This document shows, one piece after another, positions 1-11,810 of a stretch of DNA of 33,429 bases (positions within the stretch are counted from its first letter, which is position 1; each line of letters opens with the position of its first letter). Source of the DNA: Chlorokybus atmophyticus. Its lineage: Eukaryota > Streptophyta > Chlorokybophyceae > Chlorokybales > Chlorokybaceae. Where the stretch lies: assembly GCA_009103225.1 (NCBI GenBank), contig RHPI01003467.1:38117-71545 (forward strand). Direction: 5' to 3'. A program made the translations under genes and the position numbers. A model generated the notes under the pieces. It saw only the letters and a program-made list of their open reading frames with translations, was not told the origin of the DNA and ran no database searches.

Positions 1-1620
1 CCCCGAGTAGAAGGAGACTTTAACATTATCATTTTATTTTTTTACGAAGGGTGCTGTACCTAATGCATTGATAAGCATATGTAATATATGAGTTATTTTT
101 AACGGATGGATGACATCCATCCGTTGCTTTGAAAGCAAGTTTATTCCTTATGATACTTGTCATAGCATCACACCGTACGAAGTGCGTGATGCTTGCGACG
201 CGACCTTTATGTAAGAGCGCCGGCTCTTACATTAGAGAGGAGGACCTTCTTGTAGCAGATGAAATATATAACATAAACAGTATTCTAAGAAAGAGGCCGA
301 GTTGTAGTTTTACAATCGATTTTAAGCTCCTCGGCTTAAATGCATGCATTGTTAATTTATGAAATATTGTCGTATATGATTATTGACTAATACAGTAGTG
401 CACAATACGTGTTGCGTTGTTGTATATATATAATATGGTACGCATACGTACTGTATACATTCACCGTATTTCGTCGAATACAATCCCCTTACAAATAAAT
501 AAATAAATAAAGCCCCTCCCCCCCCCCTACATTTTAAAGAGGGGGGGGGGGGGGGGGGGGNAGGGTCTATTATACTTGGGTGGTAGTGTTTATGCGAGGC
601 GTTGCGCTGCGTCGCGTCAATTACACGATGCAACATGACCTGGAGCCGTGTTTGGCACGTGCGCCGAGGCGGCGCACCACAGTCGTGGCAATGCCACCAC
701 GTCATGAGCATTATTCTAGCCTTGGACTGTATACAAAATGCTAGATACCGCAATGCTTCCACCCATTGATGACAACCCCCCACTCACTGAGGGGTGTATT
801 AGGGTAGGGGGGAGTCCATGACAAAGCCCCAGATATGAGNGTAAGCACGACAGCAAAAGACATATGCATTGAATCTTGTACTGCATGCAATATCACGACA
901 ATAGCAACCATATGATTGATGTATGCACATAATAAGGGCTAACCGCTAAATACCAATTATAAATGATCGTAATCGTAATCAACCACGACCTTTAACAACA
1001 TCGCACCATGTGACAAAGCTTGCAGGCAACAGAGATGGGCACTGGTAGCAGCAAGCACAGCGACCGCATTTTCAAAAGTTGCAAGTGCAATTCACATGAA
1101 ATTTAACATCACTGGCGGTGTGTTATTAACATTGCGAAATGAATGCCATCATTGTTGTCATCGACGGACACTTTTGACACATTACATGAAATATTGCAGC
1201 ACTTTTTTTTGAATAATAGCTATATGTTAATTATGAGGAATGATGTGTATTATTGCATTGAAAAGCGCGCATGCATATGTCAGATGCGCATCATGTCCGA
1301 TGTGCATCAATGTGACATATATGCTTTGCAACATGCTAACAATTTTGATGAACATATGCTGAACACAGTTCATCAACATTGAAATTATGAAATGGTAACA
1401 TGTTAACGTATCAATTATACACGTTGTATAATTTGATACATAATATTTTCATTTTATAATGTGTGTGCGCTTGACGTATCAATAATATAGTATGGTATCA
1501 AATATGCTGTGGATTATATATTAATTGTCATGGAGTGGATTGTACACGTTTGTGCATTTTGCCTATTTAAACCGCCCATGTATGAAACATGTGACACCGC
1601 CTACATATAGCAACAACTCT
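1..1620. other. No recognisable gene; low-complexity tracts
   Basis: I see no protein with recognisable similarity here; the open frames are short and of chance length. The stretch holds an (AAAT)n run near 496-511, an almost pure C run followed by a long G run (about 519-560) broken by an ambiguous base at 561, and a second ambiguous base at 840. The C and G runs could pair with each other, a typical sequencing and assembly trouble spot. At 1408-1439 there is an imperfect AT-rich inverted repeat (arms begin GTATCAA and end TTGATAC). Confidence 0.6.
561..561. other. Ambiguous base (N) at end of G homopolymer
   Basis: A single N follows about 20 G residues. Other single Ns are at 840 and at 32222, the latter also in a G-rich purine tract. 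They mark unresolved homopolymers rather than scaffold gaps. Confidence 0.95.
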
Positions 1621-1624
1621 TGCT

Positions 1625-1695
1625 GCTATGGCGTAGTGGTCAAGCGTCGTACATTAGGCAAAAAGTAATGTTACGCCTGAATTACGATCTCACAT
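1625..1695 (+). ncRNA. tRNA-like sequence (pol III A-box/B-box), possible SINE head
   Basis: TGGCGTAGTGG fits the tRNA A-box (TRGCNNAGYNGG). It is followed by a short stem (ACATTA...TAATGT) in anticodon-arm position and then by TTACGATCTC, a poor match to the B-box GGTTCGANNCC. I could not close a convincing 7-bp acceptor stem, so this is more likely a tRNA-derived remnant than a working tRNA. A related sequence lies on the minus strand at about 11155-11222. Confidence 0.3.
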
Positions 1696-1839
1696 CAACA
1701 CCAAGTCGGCAATTGTCGATCGAAGAAAATTGCTTACAAAATTGATTGTTTAAGGAATTAATGCACATGGCTTGTATTCAAAGTATAACATTGAACATTC
1801 CTTACGATTTGCGCACATAAAACCAGACAAATATTACGT

Positions 1840-4800
1840 AGGTTGATCATGGCGAAGCCCCATGCGCCCCCCAACAGCATGGCAAGAGGCGAAATCTTAA
1901 TAAGCTCCAAGGTGACCTCATTATTAAACTGCGGCATCCTGCTACTCCCGTTGTTCGTGTTGCCGCATTCTCTTCAGCCCCGCAACCACGCATCCCCTCC
2001 CGCCCTCCGCCCTGGCGTGACGCCCCCACCCGTTTTGCAAATGGTCAAAGTCTGTCATGCAGTCTGCCATGCCTCCAGGCAACTCAGCTCACTTATAAGA
2101 TCCTTGCATGTGGTTGTGTATGTAACCAATTTAATACCTTGCCCCAACAACGTGAAGAATTCAGCCACTCACCACATGCACTGTCTTGCTGGTATCCGCT
2201 ATTGACACCAGTGTTTGCCCACCCACACACTCATCGTAATGGGGACAGCTGCTGCAGCACCACAATCGTGGACGTGTATGGATGTCAAGGTTGGTGAACA
2301 GTACAACGCATACCTTGTATGGCCAGCAAACACGCCCTGCACTTCAATTCCCACTAACCTGCGACCTGAAGCTCCACTTTTGGGCCTGCAGTAACAAACG
2401 CATGTGACACCAACAAGGGTAAGCAATGCGCAATAGCGTGTACGCTATGTATTTACAAAAGGGCATAATACTCGATCCTATAAGAAGTTCCATCGATGAT
2501 TGCAGAACCTGTAGCGACTTGCACTGCCTCTCTCCTTGTTGTAAACAAGCAGTTGATGTCTTGCACCAATGGTTGTATGCCTCCAGCACAACATACTGAC
2601 ATCTCCACAGCTGCAATGGAGCCTTGGGAAGGTGAGACGGCGTACATGCAGAATGATGCCTTTCTTAGGTTATTGGCGGCAATCGATGTCAGGGCGAGTT
2701 GCTCATATTTTTGTGTATTCAACAGGGTAGACCATCCCTTTTTAAACTCTTCGCCTTGTGACCATGTCGCAATTAATCTCTCGTAACATGCCATGACAGC
2801 AACTTTGATCATACTGTCTGCATCTACAGGCTATGCTTCATGTTCTGCTTCTTGTCGCACACATCATTGTAGGGTGGTGGCAGCACATACTCCCTGGAGA
2901 CTAAAGCCTCACAGTGCTTGGCAATGAGAGCTAGGTCGCGAGTGTTAGCATCATCATTCCTGGACTTCCTGCGGCGCTTATTAAGCTGTCTTTAAGTGTC
3001 ATTGCTTAGCATCTGGTGGCAGTTCAATGGCATCGCAACCAATACGACGTTGCAACGATGTAATTGTACACATATCTCGTCGGCACGCGGGCGTTGGGGT
3101 TGAGCAGGCTGATCAGCAGATGCGGCGACCAAAGCGCTGGGTTGTGGACTAGCGTTGATGGGCTGTGTGGTGGCACTTCGCAACCGCAATATTGAAGTTG
3201 CCCTTGTCACAAAAATCCTGAACGCAGTACAGAACACCCGCGTAATACACAACAGCAACCTAATGGTGTACACAGTACTTACAAAGCACGTATCGTTGCA
3301 GACTGTGGTGTCGTTCTTGCACTTGCCTTATCCTGGCCATCATGGTTTGGACGCAGGACCGCTTATTGTTGCACCAGGTGTCAAGTTAATCTCCAGTTGT
3401 TTACTAAGGCGCCTCATTTTGGGTGACGCATTAGGGGTGTGCTAACTGGCGTTTTAATACATAGCATGCATGGTCTTAGACCATCAATACACGCAAGTAA
3501 TGAACTCCAAACAAACGGGGTCATGTTGCCTCACTGTTGAGGCTTTAACTTGCAGATCAGCCTGATGCTTGATAGAGCCTGCCTTTAATCTTGGTGAGTG
3601 CCCCGCTATTAAGTCGCTATACGACAACATCTGTATTATGCGCATGATATGTCAGGAAAGGGCTGAGAGTGGTGCGGTATTATATGATTATAAGACTGCT
3701 GCGCACCGGTGTGACATGCAGCGCGTAGATGCAAGTGACACAAGGACCTGCTGCAACATTGACCTCAGCCCACTGTCCTTTTAGCTGGCACACAACGAGA
3801 CATATTATCATAACTTCACGCAACATGGCGCCCATTCGTCGCAAATTTTACACAGCAAGTTGCCAAAGAAGCACCCATTTGTAGCACGCAGGAGCGCGTC
3901 AATGCTTGGTCCTGTGCAACTTCCTGTGTGTCAAATCTTTGCGCACACATACAACGTCAACATTGTCAATTGCGATGCTGGGATGGCCCCCGCATGTTGT
4001 GCATGCAACAACGGCATGCGTACCCAGAAGTCCTCGCGTGTGGTTTTAAATTGGCACCCATGCTTCAGCGACACAGTGGGTGAGTTCAACATTAGCAAGT
4101 GGCAGTTCCTTTGATAGATACGACACCAGTGCCGGATTACACAAGAAGAGTGATCGCCGGCATAGCTAAATCTGGCATGCCAGTCGCAAGATGTGATCCT
4201 CCAGCCTGCGGGCAGACCACTTAGCATCAGGCATTTGACTATGTGTAATGTAGTTACTTTTGGCTAGCCGTTGTGCAACACACCAGTGCTGGTGGCTGCT
4301 AGTCCAATTACATTCTCGCTCTTCACGCCACACCGCTTTCATGTGATACTTGCTGCGGACGTGTGATCTTAGTTCGTCGAGCGCGCGTGCAGTGCACATC
4401 CACCTATGCTGCTCACAGTGCACCGCTGTTGTAACTGCAGCTGCTTGGCAAATTCAACACTTCAGACCAACCGTGTGGAACTGAATGCCTTCCGTGAAGT
4501 CTGTGCCACATCTCCATGGCACTCGCAACCTGTTGAGTTGTTTGTAGTGTCGCTGATTGCGCTGCACTAAAGCACTGTGATGACAGATTAGATCGATAAT
4601 CAAACTTCGACCACTACTAGTGGCTGACTTAGTCATACAGTGTCAACATATTATGTTACCTGACTGCGCATACGATTCTACAAGCTTCCCAAACACGGTA
4701 TACCACCTATGCGCCATCAAGCGTGTGGATGGCGCAGAGTGCACAGCTCGGTTCCCAATGTGCAAGTGCAATGGCAATGGACTTGGACATAGCATTCACA

Positions 4801-5600
4801 GCTGAGGGCAGCTTCCTGCGCGCCACAACGTCATGGGTCTGCGCTCTGCGTGCGCCGTATCCAGCGTCTCGTGTCATGCATGCTATGCACAGGCACTCGC
4901 CCTAATGCAGCTAAAACAGCGACATGGGCAACCAGAGCAAGCTCACCCATACGCGACGGAGACATTGAGCTTTGCCATCACGTAACCCGCGTCTATGACA
5001 CTGTGACTGGTAGTCTCCAGCACTTTGGTGTTCTTTTGGACCAGTGTGTCGCCTGATGAGCTTCGCTCCCAAAGCATACTTGGCAACAATAACGGCTGCA
5101 GCGTGCTGATGTACACCAAACATGCCAGCGTTTTCCAACGGGGAGCATACGACGTCACATGCACCATGTGTGGAGCCAATTGCGCCGAGATACCACAGCG
5201 GTGATATGCTTGAAATTGCGAAAAATATGACCACAAACGGTTTGCGCATCAAGTGGCATGGTGCACATACAAGCACCAAGTCTCCGGCACTCTAATTGAA
5301 CAAAAACACAGCAGCTGAAGACTCAAGCATGTGATTTCACATGGAAGATTAAGTATGAACCAGGTATGCTTCTAGCCCCAAGAACCATATATGTTATGGT
5401 TATACCAGATTCATCCATATATGTAGTGACTGGTTTGGGGACTGCGAGACCATACATGGTGCGCGTTGTTGGACCGGTCGCCGATTCGTGAGCCATACTA
5501 GCGGTATATAACGGGAAATCCACACCATTAGTGGTTGTGAAGTGTACGACCGCGCATGGCCATGTAGTTGTCGCCATACTGTCATGCATACACACCAGCG
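1840..5600. other. Long stretch without a recognised gene
   Basis: Many open frames of 60-120 codons lie on both strands, as expected by chance in DNA near 50% GC. The most protein-like are on the minus strand: 2812-2453 (119 codons), a frame around 2985-2835, and 4423-4166 (85 codons, with a C-x11-H-x5-H pattern loosely recalling a matrin-type zinc finger). None has a motif I can name, and I could not build a consistent splice chain. The stretch may hold decayed mobile-element coding sequence. Confidence 0.4.
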
Positions 5601-5629
5601 ATATTCATAGCCATGCACACCACTGTTGC

Positions 5630-5875
5630 ATGCACGCCAAGGATGGCCATAACCATGCACACCACACTGCGGTACATGCACGCCTAGGATGACCATATCC
5701 ATGCACACCATACTGGGGTGCATGCACGCCAAGGATGGCCATAACCATGCACACCACACTGTCGTGCATGCCCGCCAAGGATGGCCATAACCATGCACAC
5801 GACACTGTCGTACATGCACGCCAAGGATGGCCATAACCATACACACCACACTGGGGTGCATGCACACTATATTGC
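5630..5875. repeat. 46-bp minisatellite, about 5.3 copies
   Basis: The unit starts ATGCACGCCAAGGATGGCC and recurs at 5630, 5676, 5722, 5768, 5814 and 5860, exactly 46 bp apart, with a few substitutions per copy. A diverged partial unit precedes it (about 5595-5629). Because 46 is not a multiple of three, every open frame through the array changes frame at each copy. The minus-strand open frames here (up to 155 codons) are therefore repeat artefacts. Confidence 0.95.
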
Positions 5876-6686
5876 AAACTTTAAAGAACTTGAAGTGCCA
5901 ATGTTTCTTACGCCGCCTGACAATAACTGCTGCTGTACGACTACTCTGGCTGCTAGACCAATGCTGGTAGCAATCTTCATCAAATTACTCAAGTCCTATA
6001 TACATATGACAAAGACTACCGCAGTATCAGCTGTATCAAGCTGTTGTTTATACAATGGCATGCAATGTCTAAGCCTTCAAGTAGTTCTGCTTGTTTACCT
6101 CACTAAAATTTGTCTTGCGCCACTGCACTCCGGGTTGCTTGCTTTTTGCTGTCCACAAGTCATCGCTGTCATGATTTAACCGAATCCACCTTTTCGTGAT
6201 GCTAAACCAGTACAGCTCCCTGGCTTTGCTTATCATGCTAGGCGCCTTTGAGCTGCGCTTGATGAGGCTATCATACGAGGACCAGTGGCTGGCCATAAGT
6301 TCATTCATCAGGCTCGCATCATTGGATTGGCACTGTCACAGATGCATGCAGCAGCCTTCATCACCATGAAGTTATTGACTGGCGTGTTACAGCTGCCGTT
6401 GAAGTTGATATTTTGTACAAGTATACCTTATTAAGATCACATCATGGGCAACAGCAATGCACTATGTACAATATTTAACTGGTTCAGCACACGGTCATGC
6501 ACCACATACCTCCTGGTCAAGTGCTGCTGCGTGCATTGTGCTATCGGGCCATCCTTGTAGGTCTTGCATGCAGAACTCTAGCCGACATGGCTCCTCAAAT
6601 GGAATGTTGCTGCACCTGCTACATGGGCAAGTAGCCTTGCGCACGCTCTGGAATGTTGGCCACTCAATCATGCCTCCCACCTGCTA
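5829..6686 (-). CDS. Unrecognised minus-strand gene candidate (three exon-like frames)
   Basis: Three consecutive minus-strand frames can be joined by GT-AG junctions, all in phase 0. The first runs from about 6686 to 6517 and contains a C-P-C-x2-C cluster; its donor is GTATGT. The second runs from about 6335 to 6126 after a GTGACAG acceptor; it is rich in S/K/W and its donor is GTAAAC. The third starts at about 6040 after an AACAACAG acceptor and runs to the minisatellite. The third is open except for two TAG codons. I do not recognise the protein. The phase agreement is modest evidence, since each match has a one-in-three chance. It may be a decayed gene or coincidence; the minisatellite would truncate it. 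Confidence 0.28.
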
Positions 6687-6989
6687 CACAAAATAGTTGC
6701 GGTCATGTAATAACAATGCAACAATCACATGCGAAACCAAAGTGCAGGCTATTTACGCATTTGATGAGGCGATGCGCTGGCTCACCATGCCAGCCAACCT
6801 TTTCTGTTGCTGGAATGCAGATGCGCGGTGCGGTCTGCTCACAAGGGTTGAACCGCGCTATTAACTTCAGCTCCACCTCAAAGGTACGGCATACGCTACT
6901 ACTGTTGGCGGCTTTGACTTTCACTGTGCCGACGGGGATGTATAGATACATGGGGCAGGCACATCGGCCTGTTTTGCCGCTGCAAGACA

Positions 6990-7780
6990 TGATGGTTAGA
7001 GAGTCTCTAGTAGAGACACTAAGGGCATGGTGGTCGCCCTCAAGAACCAGAGCCCTGATTTTCTTTTTGGTGCATCCAATCGGATCTCAAACTTTGTGGA
7101 TGTGACCTGTGCGGAGGATCACTTTGTGGCGAGGTCGTGCCTCGCAGCCCTCCACCCCCATGGCGGATAAGGGCGGTCTTCCAGCGGGATCAGCAAATCA
7201 GAAGCCATGTTCGCCTGATCAGTGCACGTGATCCACCCAACGAGTATGCCGCAGCTCGTAAGCCGCCTGTCTAGATTTCGCCATTGCCGGCAAGGTTGAT
7301 GAGGCCCGGGCACCATCCTCGCCCTACACTACGGTCTTGCAACAAAGGGCACGACATCAAGGGCTACGTAGCGAAGGACTAGAGTAAGAGTTGCAGAACC
7401 AACGACCGCTAGTGGCGAATTGAAACCAGGAATGCCATCACGAAGGAATGATTCCAATGCAGTTGCTTTCATAATTGTGACGTAGCCGAACAGGCCATGG
7501 TGCGTGAACCTGCATCATTCCGTGCACAAGCGCTTGCATCGAAACAATACACGAATTCCTCGTGATGGGAATGTTGCTGCATTGCTTATCTCAACAGATG
7601 GAATCATGCACGGTACTAGCCATCTTCTCAAGGCAGCTGCATGTACAAATCTAGCCTAGGATGGTAACTATTGTTGGTGGCATGCTAGCACGTCAATGTC
7701 AGCTTGCTAAGTGCTTATGCGCGCTTAATGTGCCTCATGTACCCGCAGCATGTATACTCCTTGACTCAATATCTTTAGTA
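6990..7780. other. No recognised gene
   Basis: Only short open frames of chance length. A minus-strand frame at 6990-6703 (95 codons, cysteine-containing) lies just upstream of the candidate exons at 6.1-6.7 kb, but I found no valid splice junction joining them. Confidence 0.4.
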
Positions 7781-8445
7781 GTGAGTCAATCTAATGACAA
7801 TCAATTAATTAAGTATGATATTCGATATCTTACAATGCCTCACTACTTATCTCCCCTCACACATGAGTAGTGTCTCATATTCATATGTATACCTTGTTAG
7901 ATGGGAAACAAGCAATGAGTCAACCAATGACAATCAATTAATCAATTATGATACTCGATATCTTACAATGCCTCACTACTTGTCTTCCCTCACACATGGG
8001 TAGTGTACCATAAGCATGTGTACACCTTGTTAGATGGGAGACAAGTAGTAAGTCAATGAATGACAATCAATTAATCAATTACAATACTCAATATTTTACA
8101 ATGTTTGACTACTTGTCTCCCCCTCACACATCATGGTACACTACCCATGATGGGTAGTGTACCATAAGCATGTGTACACCTTCTTAGATGGGAGACAAGT
8201 AGTGAGTCCATTACTGACAATCAGTTAATCAAGTATAATACTCAATATCTTACAATGCCTCACTACTTGTCTCCTCGTCACACATGGGTAGTGTACCATA
8301 AGCATGTGTACACCTTTGATGGATGGGAGACAAGTAGTGAGTCAATTAATGACTATCAATTCATTAATCATCATATTTAATATCTTTCAATGCCCCACTG
8401 GTCTCCCCCTCACACATATGTAGTGTACCATAAGCATGTGTACTA
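7781..8445. repeat. Satellite array, ~134-bp unit, five copies
   Basis: The repeat phase mark (G/A)T(G/A)AGTC recurs at 7781, 7915, 8048, 8202 and 8337. Spacings are 134, 133, 154 and 135 bp; the long third spacing is due to an extra inverted segment at 8133-8165. Each unit carries CTCACTACTTGTCTCCC or a close variant and, facing it, GGGAGACAAGTAGTGAG. The tandem array is thus also a series of 17-bp inverted arms. Other shared blocks are GACAATCAATTAATCA and GTGTACCATAAGCATGTG. The last copy is partial. There is no coding frame of interest. Confidence 0.95.
8133..8165. repeat. 33-bp near-perfect palindrome inside satellite copy three
   Basis: The two 16-bp arms (ATGGTACACTACCCAT and its complement) at 8133-8148 and 8150-8165 flank a single G at 8149. 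The right arm is the normal satellite sequence and the left arm is an inverted extra copy. This explains the 154-bp spacing of that unit. Confidence 0.95.
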
Positions 8446-9380
8446 AGCAGCAGAGCTACAAAGCAGCTGGAGCTGCATGGACACCTTGTTCTAGTAGGAA
8501 TAACTGTGGGTGTATTGGCAAGTGCAATGCTGATGTGACGTGCGTGTTGGCGCTGTGTCGGTGGTGAGGCAAGAAAGCGCTAATCAATGGTAGGGTTGCA
8601 TTGTGCATGTTGCATGTTGCATTGTGGTTTTGTTGACTGGCGGCGCTACGAGGAGAAGTTGTAGTGGTTGTTGGCGAGCCGGCGTCGCTGCTTGGCAACT
8701 GCGCCTAGGCTAATTGGCAGGTGGGTTGCTGCGATATGCTGACTGCTGGGATGTGATCAATGCCCATGCGCACATGGCTATGGTCGCAGTTACGTCGGTG
8801 CCTAGCAAGCGAGTGCTGCGCCCACTAGTTGTGTTCGCCAAAGAACGAAGGTGCATGCATGTCCATGCTGTACCAAGTGCAGTGCATGTTATTGATCAAA
8901 ACATAACGACAACGACTCAATGGTATCAAATGCAGCCTGGCACCTCGAGGCTCACTCCTCAGCGTCACGCTGCAGCTGAGGGTTACGCACGCTGTGTACA
9001 TATGTGTCATACCGGTCGCCCAAGAGTCCTAATGTACAAGCCTTCAGTAGCATTGTGTTGTAGACATTGTACAGCTGAACACTGTGTTAGTTCAACAATT
9101 GCACCTGTTGTACAACAGCATCTACCAATTCCAATATTAATCGTTTTGTGCCAGTGCACTTGCATGCAAAAAGCTGGCAAATTGTTCGTGATAAGAACAA
9201 TGCTGCCCTGCGCATCTTAACACAACAAATCATGCATGTTACTAGCCAATCTCTTCACGCAGCATGTGGTAGTCTTGGGGCGAATGGCTGTTATCGTCAA
9301 TGGCATTTTGGCGCATAAACGGCATCGCGCCAGGTGATTATGATTTCTTGGCTTACGACACTCTGCTTGCTTAGTTTACC
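8446..9380. other. No recognised gene
   Basis: A 168-codon plus-strand open frame (8714-9220) covers much of this stretch. I see no motif, domain or splice support in it, and its composition (many H, C, M and Q from TGCATG-type words) looks like translated low-complexity DNA. Confidence 0.4.
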
Positions 9381-9384
9381 TCTT

Positions 9385-9975
9385 TAATTATGTACACTTA
9401 GCATGCGTGGTGCTCGTGGGTAGGGACATTGCCACAGCACAACTTGTTGGAGAAATATGCCATGATCACATGTCAGACCCATGGCATTGCCAGACATAGT
9501 ATTGCGGACACAGTAACGTGTGGCATCACTGCTGTACTTTAAAGTTGCACAGCTAACGCAAGCACGCAGTTCATCCGCCCACATCTTCCCTACGTATCTA
9601 AGCAGCGGCATGCGTGCGGCTGCGGGATGTCTTTTATGCATCGGATTTTCCCTGCTTGCCCATTGTTGCCCAGAGCGCGGCATCCGGAGGCAGACTGATG
9701 ATGAGGGTCTTGAACACGGCTGCTGCAATGTTAGCCTCGAGCTGCCACTTGTCTGCTGAGATTAACTCATTGCGACCCGTCGATGCACTTGTCGATGCCA
9801 CGAGAGGGTTATAAAAAGCACTGCCAGCCACCTCTTCGTCACCGGCCGGCTCCAGTCTCAAACCTCTTAGCGCATCGCATATGAGTACTGCAAACATTAC
9901 AACAAGGCCCGCGGTCAGTCTGAGTGCGGCAGAGACCAATGACGTTGACTACCAGTACATGTCATGTACCAATGG
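9385..9975 (-). CDS. Unrecognised minus-strand coding remnant
   Basis: The minus-strand frame from 9939 to 9634 (101 codons) has protein-like composition: a hydrophobic start, then alternating charged and aliphatic residues including a KWQLEANIAAAVFKTLI-type helix. Upstream it continues in frame through one TAG. Downstream it ends in TAA beside the start of a second open frame (9728-9384) in another frame, as expected if one frameshift separates two parts of one old gene. I cannot assign a family. Chance remains a real alternative. Confidence 0.25.
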
Positions 9976-9989
9976 CCCTGGCGACGGCA

Positions 9990-10720
9990 GTGGTTGGCAA
10001 CGACTGCAAGCAAACTCAACCATGGCAACTTGATCACCTCACCCAAGGGCGCCATTGGAGCATCCCATAGTGCCGCCAGCAGACCGGCGTTTATGAGGAT
10101 CTCGAATCCCTCCTTCTCGGGACTTCAGTTAGCCGGACTGACTGTGCACTCTTCAGGGTTTGTGTTAACATGCGAAGCACAAATCGCCACCGTGACAAGG
10201 GGCCCGTACTATTGGAGACGCAAATTAGCAGCAGCTCTGACAAGGCCGCCTACGATTTCAGTACATCATATGTATGCGCTCCACCGTCACGGTCAACTCA
10301 CTGCTGCCGTTAACCACCAGATTCCGACTCGGTTAACCGCAATGCAGCCTTTATCAGACGCTCCAAGCCACCCAGCGCAGTGCGCATCGTTGCATGACTC
10401 GTGTCCCGTTCTCAACAGTAATTGCCGGCAAAGCCTCTACCATGCTGACGACGCCGATGCGTTGCATGTCAAGTGGCGGGAGCCCACCCAGGATGCGGTA
10501 CAATGCTACCCCCCCACCTGCCATTCAACTGCTGCGGCCGATTGAGTCTACAGATGGTCAAGTTCAAGATTGTCGCGCATCGCAAACTGTACCTGCTTCA
10601 AGTCGCGATTGCCCCTCCTTGAGTACTTGGCTTTCTACCAAAAGCAGAACTCGCGCAAGCGCATAAGCCTTCGGCGCCTCGCCCTCAAGCTGCACAATTA
10701 AAAACGGCATCAGCCACACC
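9990..10720. other. No recognised gene
   Basis: The longest plus-strand open frame (9964-10545, 193 codons) is the largest by length in this part of the window. It shows no motif, and its opposite strand also has partial open frames. I would not call it a gene without transcript support. Confidence 0.35.
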
Positions 10721-10721
10721 G

Positions 10722-11020
10722 CTTGACGTTTTTGGACCACAAATGGTCCGTACCTCCGAACCAGGAATTCCCCAGCTAATTGAAAACGACGGAGCATAGA
10801 CGATCCGATGTTCATTGATAGTCGGACCATGTATGGTCTGAATGTCACGTCATATGTCCTCATGTCCCTTGGTACGCACCAATTAAAGTCCGGCTGATTT
10901 TTGTTGTGTCAGGACAAGGTATGGTTCGGCCAGCGGACCACGGACCAGGTCAAATAAAAAGATATAATTCCCATCCATACTAGTCCGAACAGCAAACCAT
11001 GGACCGAAAAGTGTTATAAT
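10722..11020. repeat. GGACCA/TGGTCC palindrome cluster, copy 1
   Basis: Multiple short imperfect palindromes of the form GGACCA-spacer-TGGTCC or TGGTCTG occur here, for example around 10733-10751, 10825-10840 and 10935-10950. The same word-based architecture recurs at 22930-23160 and 27183-27412. No open frame or terminal repeat explains it. This copy is the most diverged and AT-rich. Confidence 0.6.
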
Positions 11021-11154
11021 TTACGAAATAATGAGTACAAAGGCAGTAAAAGTTGCGCCATTTACAGCCGACGGCACCGACCACGCCCGACGTGCGGCGC
11101 ATGAGGCCACGGCGATCCCCGCGGCATCACTGAAATGGTTCGTCAAGAACAAGC

Positions 11155-11222
11155 ATTGAGTCGAATTCAATCTTAAGACCTTTAGCATGCAAAGGTGACG
11201 CCCTAACCACTAAGCTACAAGT
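11155..11222 (-). ncRNA. tRNA-like sequence (A-box/B-box) on minus strand
   Basis: Read on the minus strand, TAGCTTAGTGG is a full match to the pol III A-box. It is followed by CCTTT/AAAGG as an anticodon-type stem with a 7-nt loop (GCATGCT, lacking the usual T33). A TTCGA-containing T-arm follows (ATTGA/TCAAT stem, loop ATTCGAC). The acceptor ends do not pair well. It is similar in layout to 1625-1695, so the two may be copies of a tRNA-derived SINE; a decayed tRNA is the alternative. Confidence 0.35.
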
Positions 11223-11464
11223 GCATGTACCGTACTAGCATAGTGAGGTTGCAGTGGTGTCTAAACACCTTTTCATATAAGCATCGGACAGCCTCCGGGT
11301 GTACACAGGCCAATTGAGTCGGGGACGTAAAATGTTCCTTCCTAACTGTGAATCACATGTATCATTCACAACCATCGATATCACAATTTTGTGAGTAGTA
11401 GCGAAGATGTCAATAAACTGGCGGTCTCCTGCCAATGCTGGTAGGCTGCTGCAAGGGCGGTGGG

Positions 11465-11590
11465 GTTGGGGCGGCGGCGGCGGCGGCGGTGGAGGAGGAG
11501 GAGGAGGAGAAGGAGGAGAAGAAGAAGGGGCGGCGGCGGTGGTCGTTCTCGTAGTTCTGGTTGAGAAGAAGAAGCGGCGGTGGTTCCGAA
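11465..11590. repeat. Trinucleotide purine-rich tract (GGC/GGA/GAA)
   Basis: Runs of GGC, GGA and GAA triplets on the plus strand keep several frames open and produce glycine, glutamate, proline or leucine homopolymer ORFs on both strands. These ORFs are artefacts of the triplet repeat. Confidence 0.85.
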
Positions 11591-11810
11591 GGTGACAGCT
11601 GCCACTAGGCGATTTGTGAGCTTGCAGGACGGTCAAGCGGAAGCAGAGCTGCGGGACGGCGGGAGGTGCTGATGTTGCGGCTTGTGTTGTTTGTTGTTGC
11701 TCTCGCTGTTGATGTCGATTTCGGTGTTGTTGCGGCTATGGTGTTAGTGAATTGTACATTTCTGCAAGTCAAAGTGTGCGCACGTGTTATCAATATGCTA
11801 TACAGCGAGA

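Noticed and set aside
3569-4114. One plus-strand protein of about 180 codons if a TAG at 3782 is read through
   Set aside because: Length is within chance for two adjacent frames and no motif supports it.
5400-5877. Minus-strand open frames to 155 codons rich in V-H-G-Y-G-H-P-W repeats
   Set aside because: They are the 46-bp minisatellite read in rotating frames; the unit is not a multiple of three.
9964-10545. 193-codon plus-strand open frame
   Set aside because: Longest of its area but no motif or splice support; composition resembles translated non-coding DNA.
11235-11640. Proline/leucine/glycine homopolymer open frames on both strands
   Set aside because: Triplet microsatellite; no domain on either strand.
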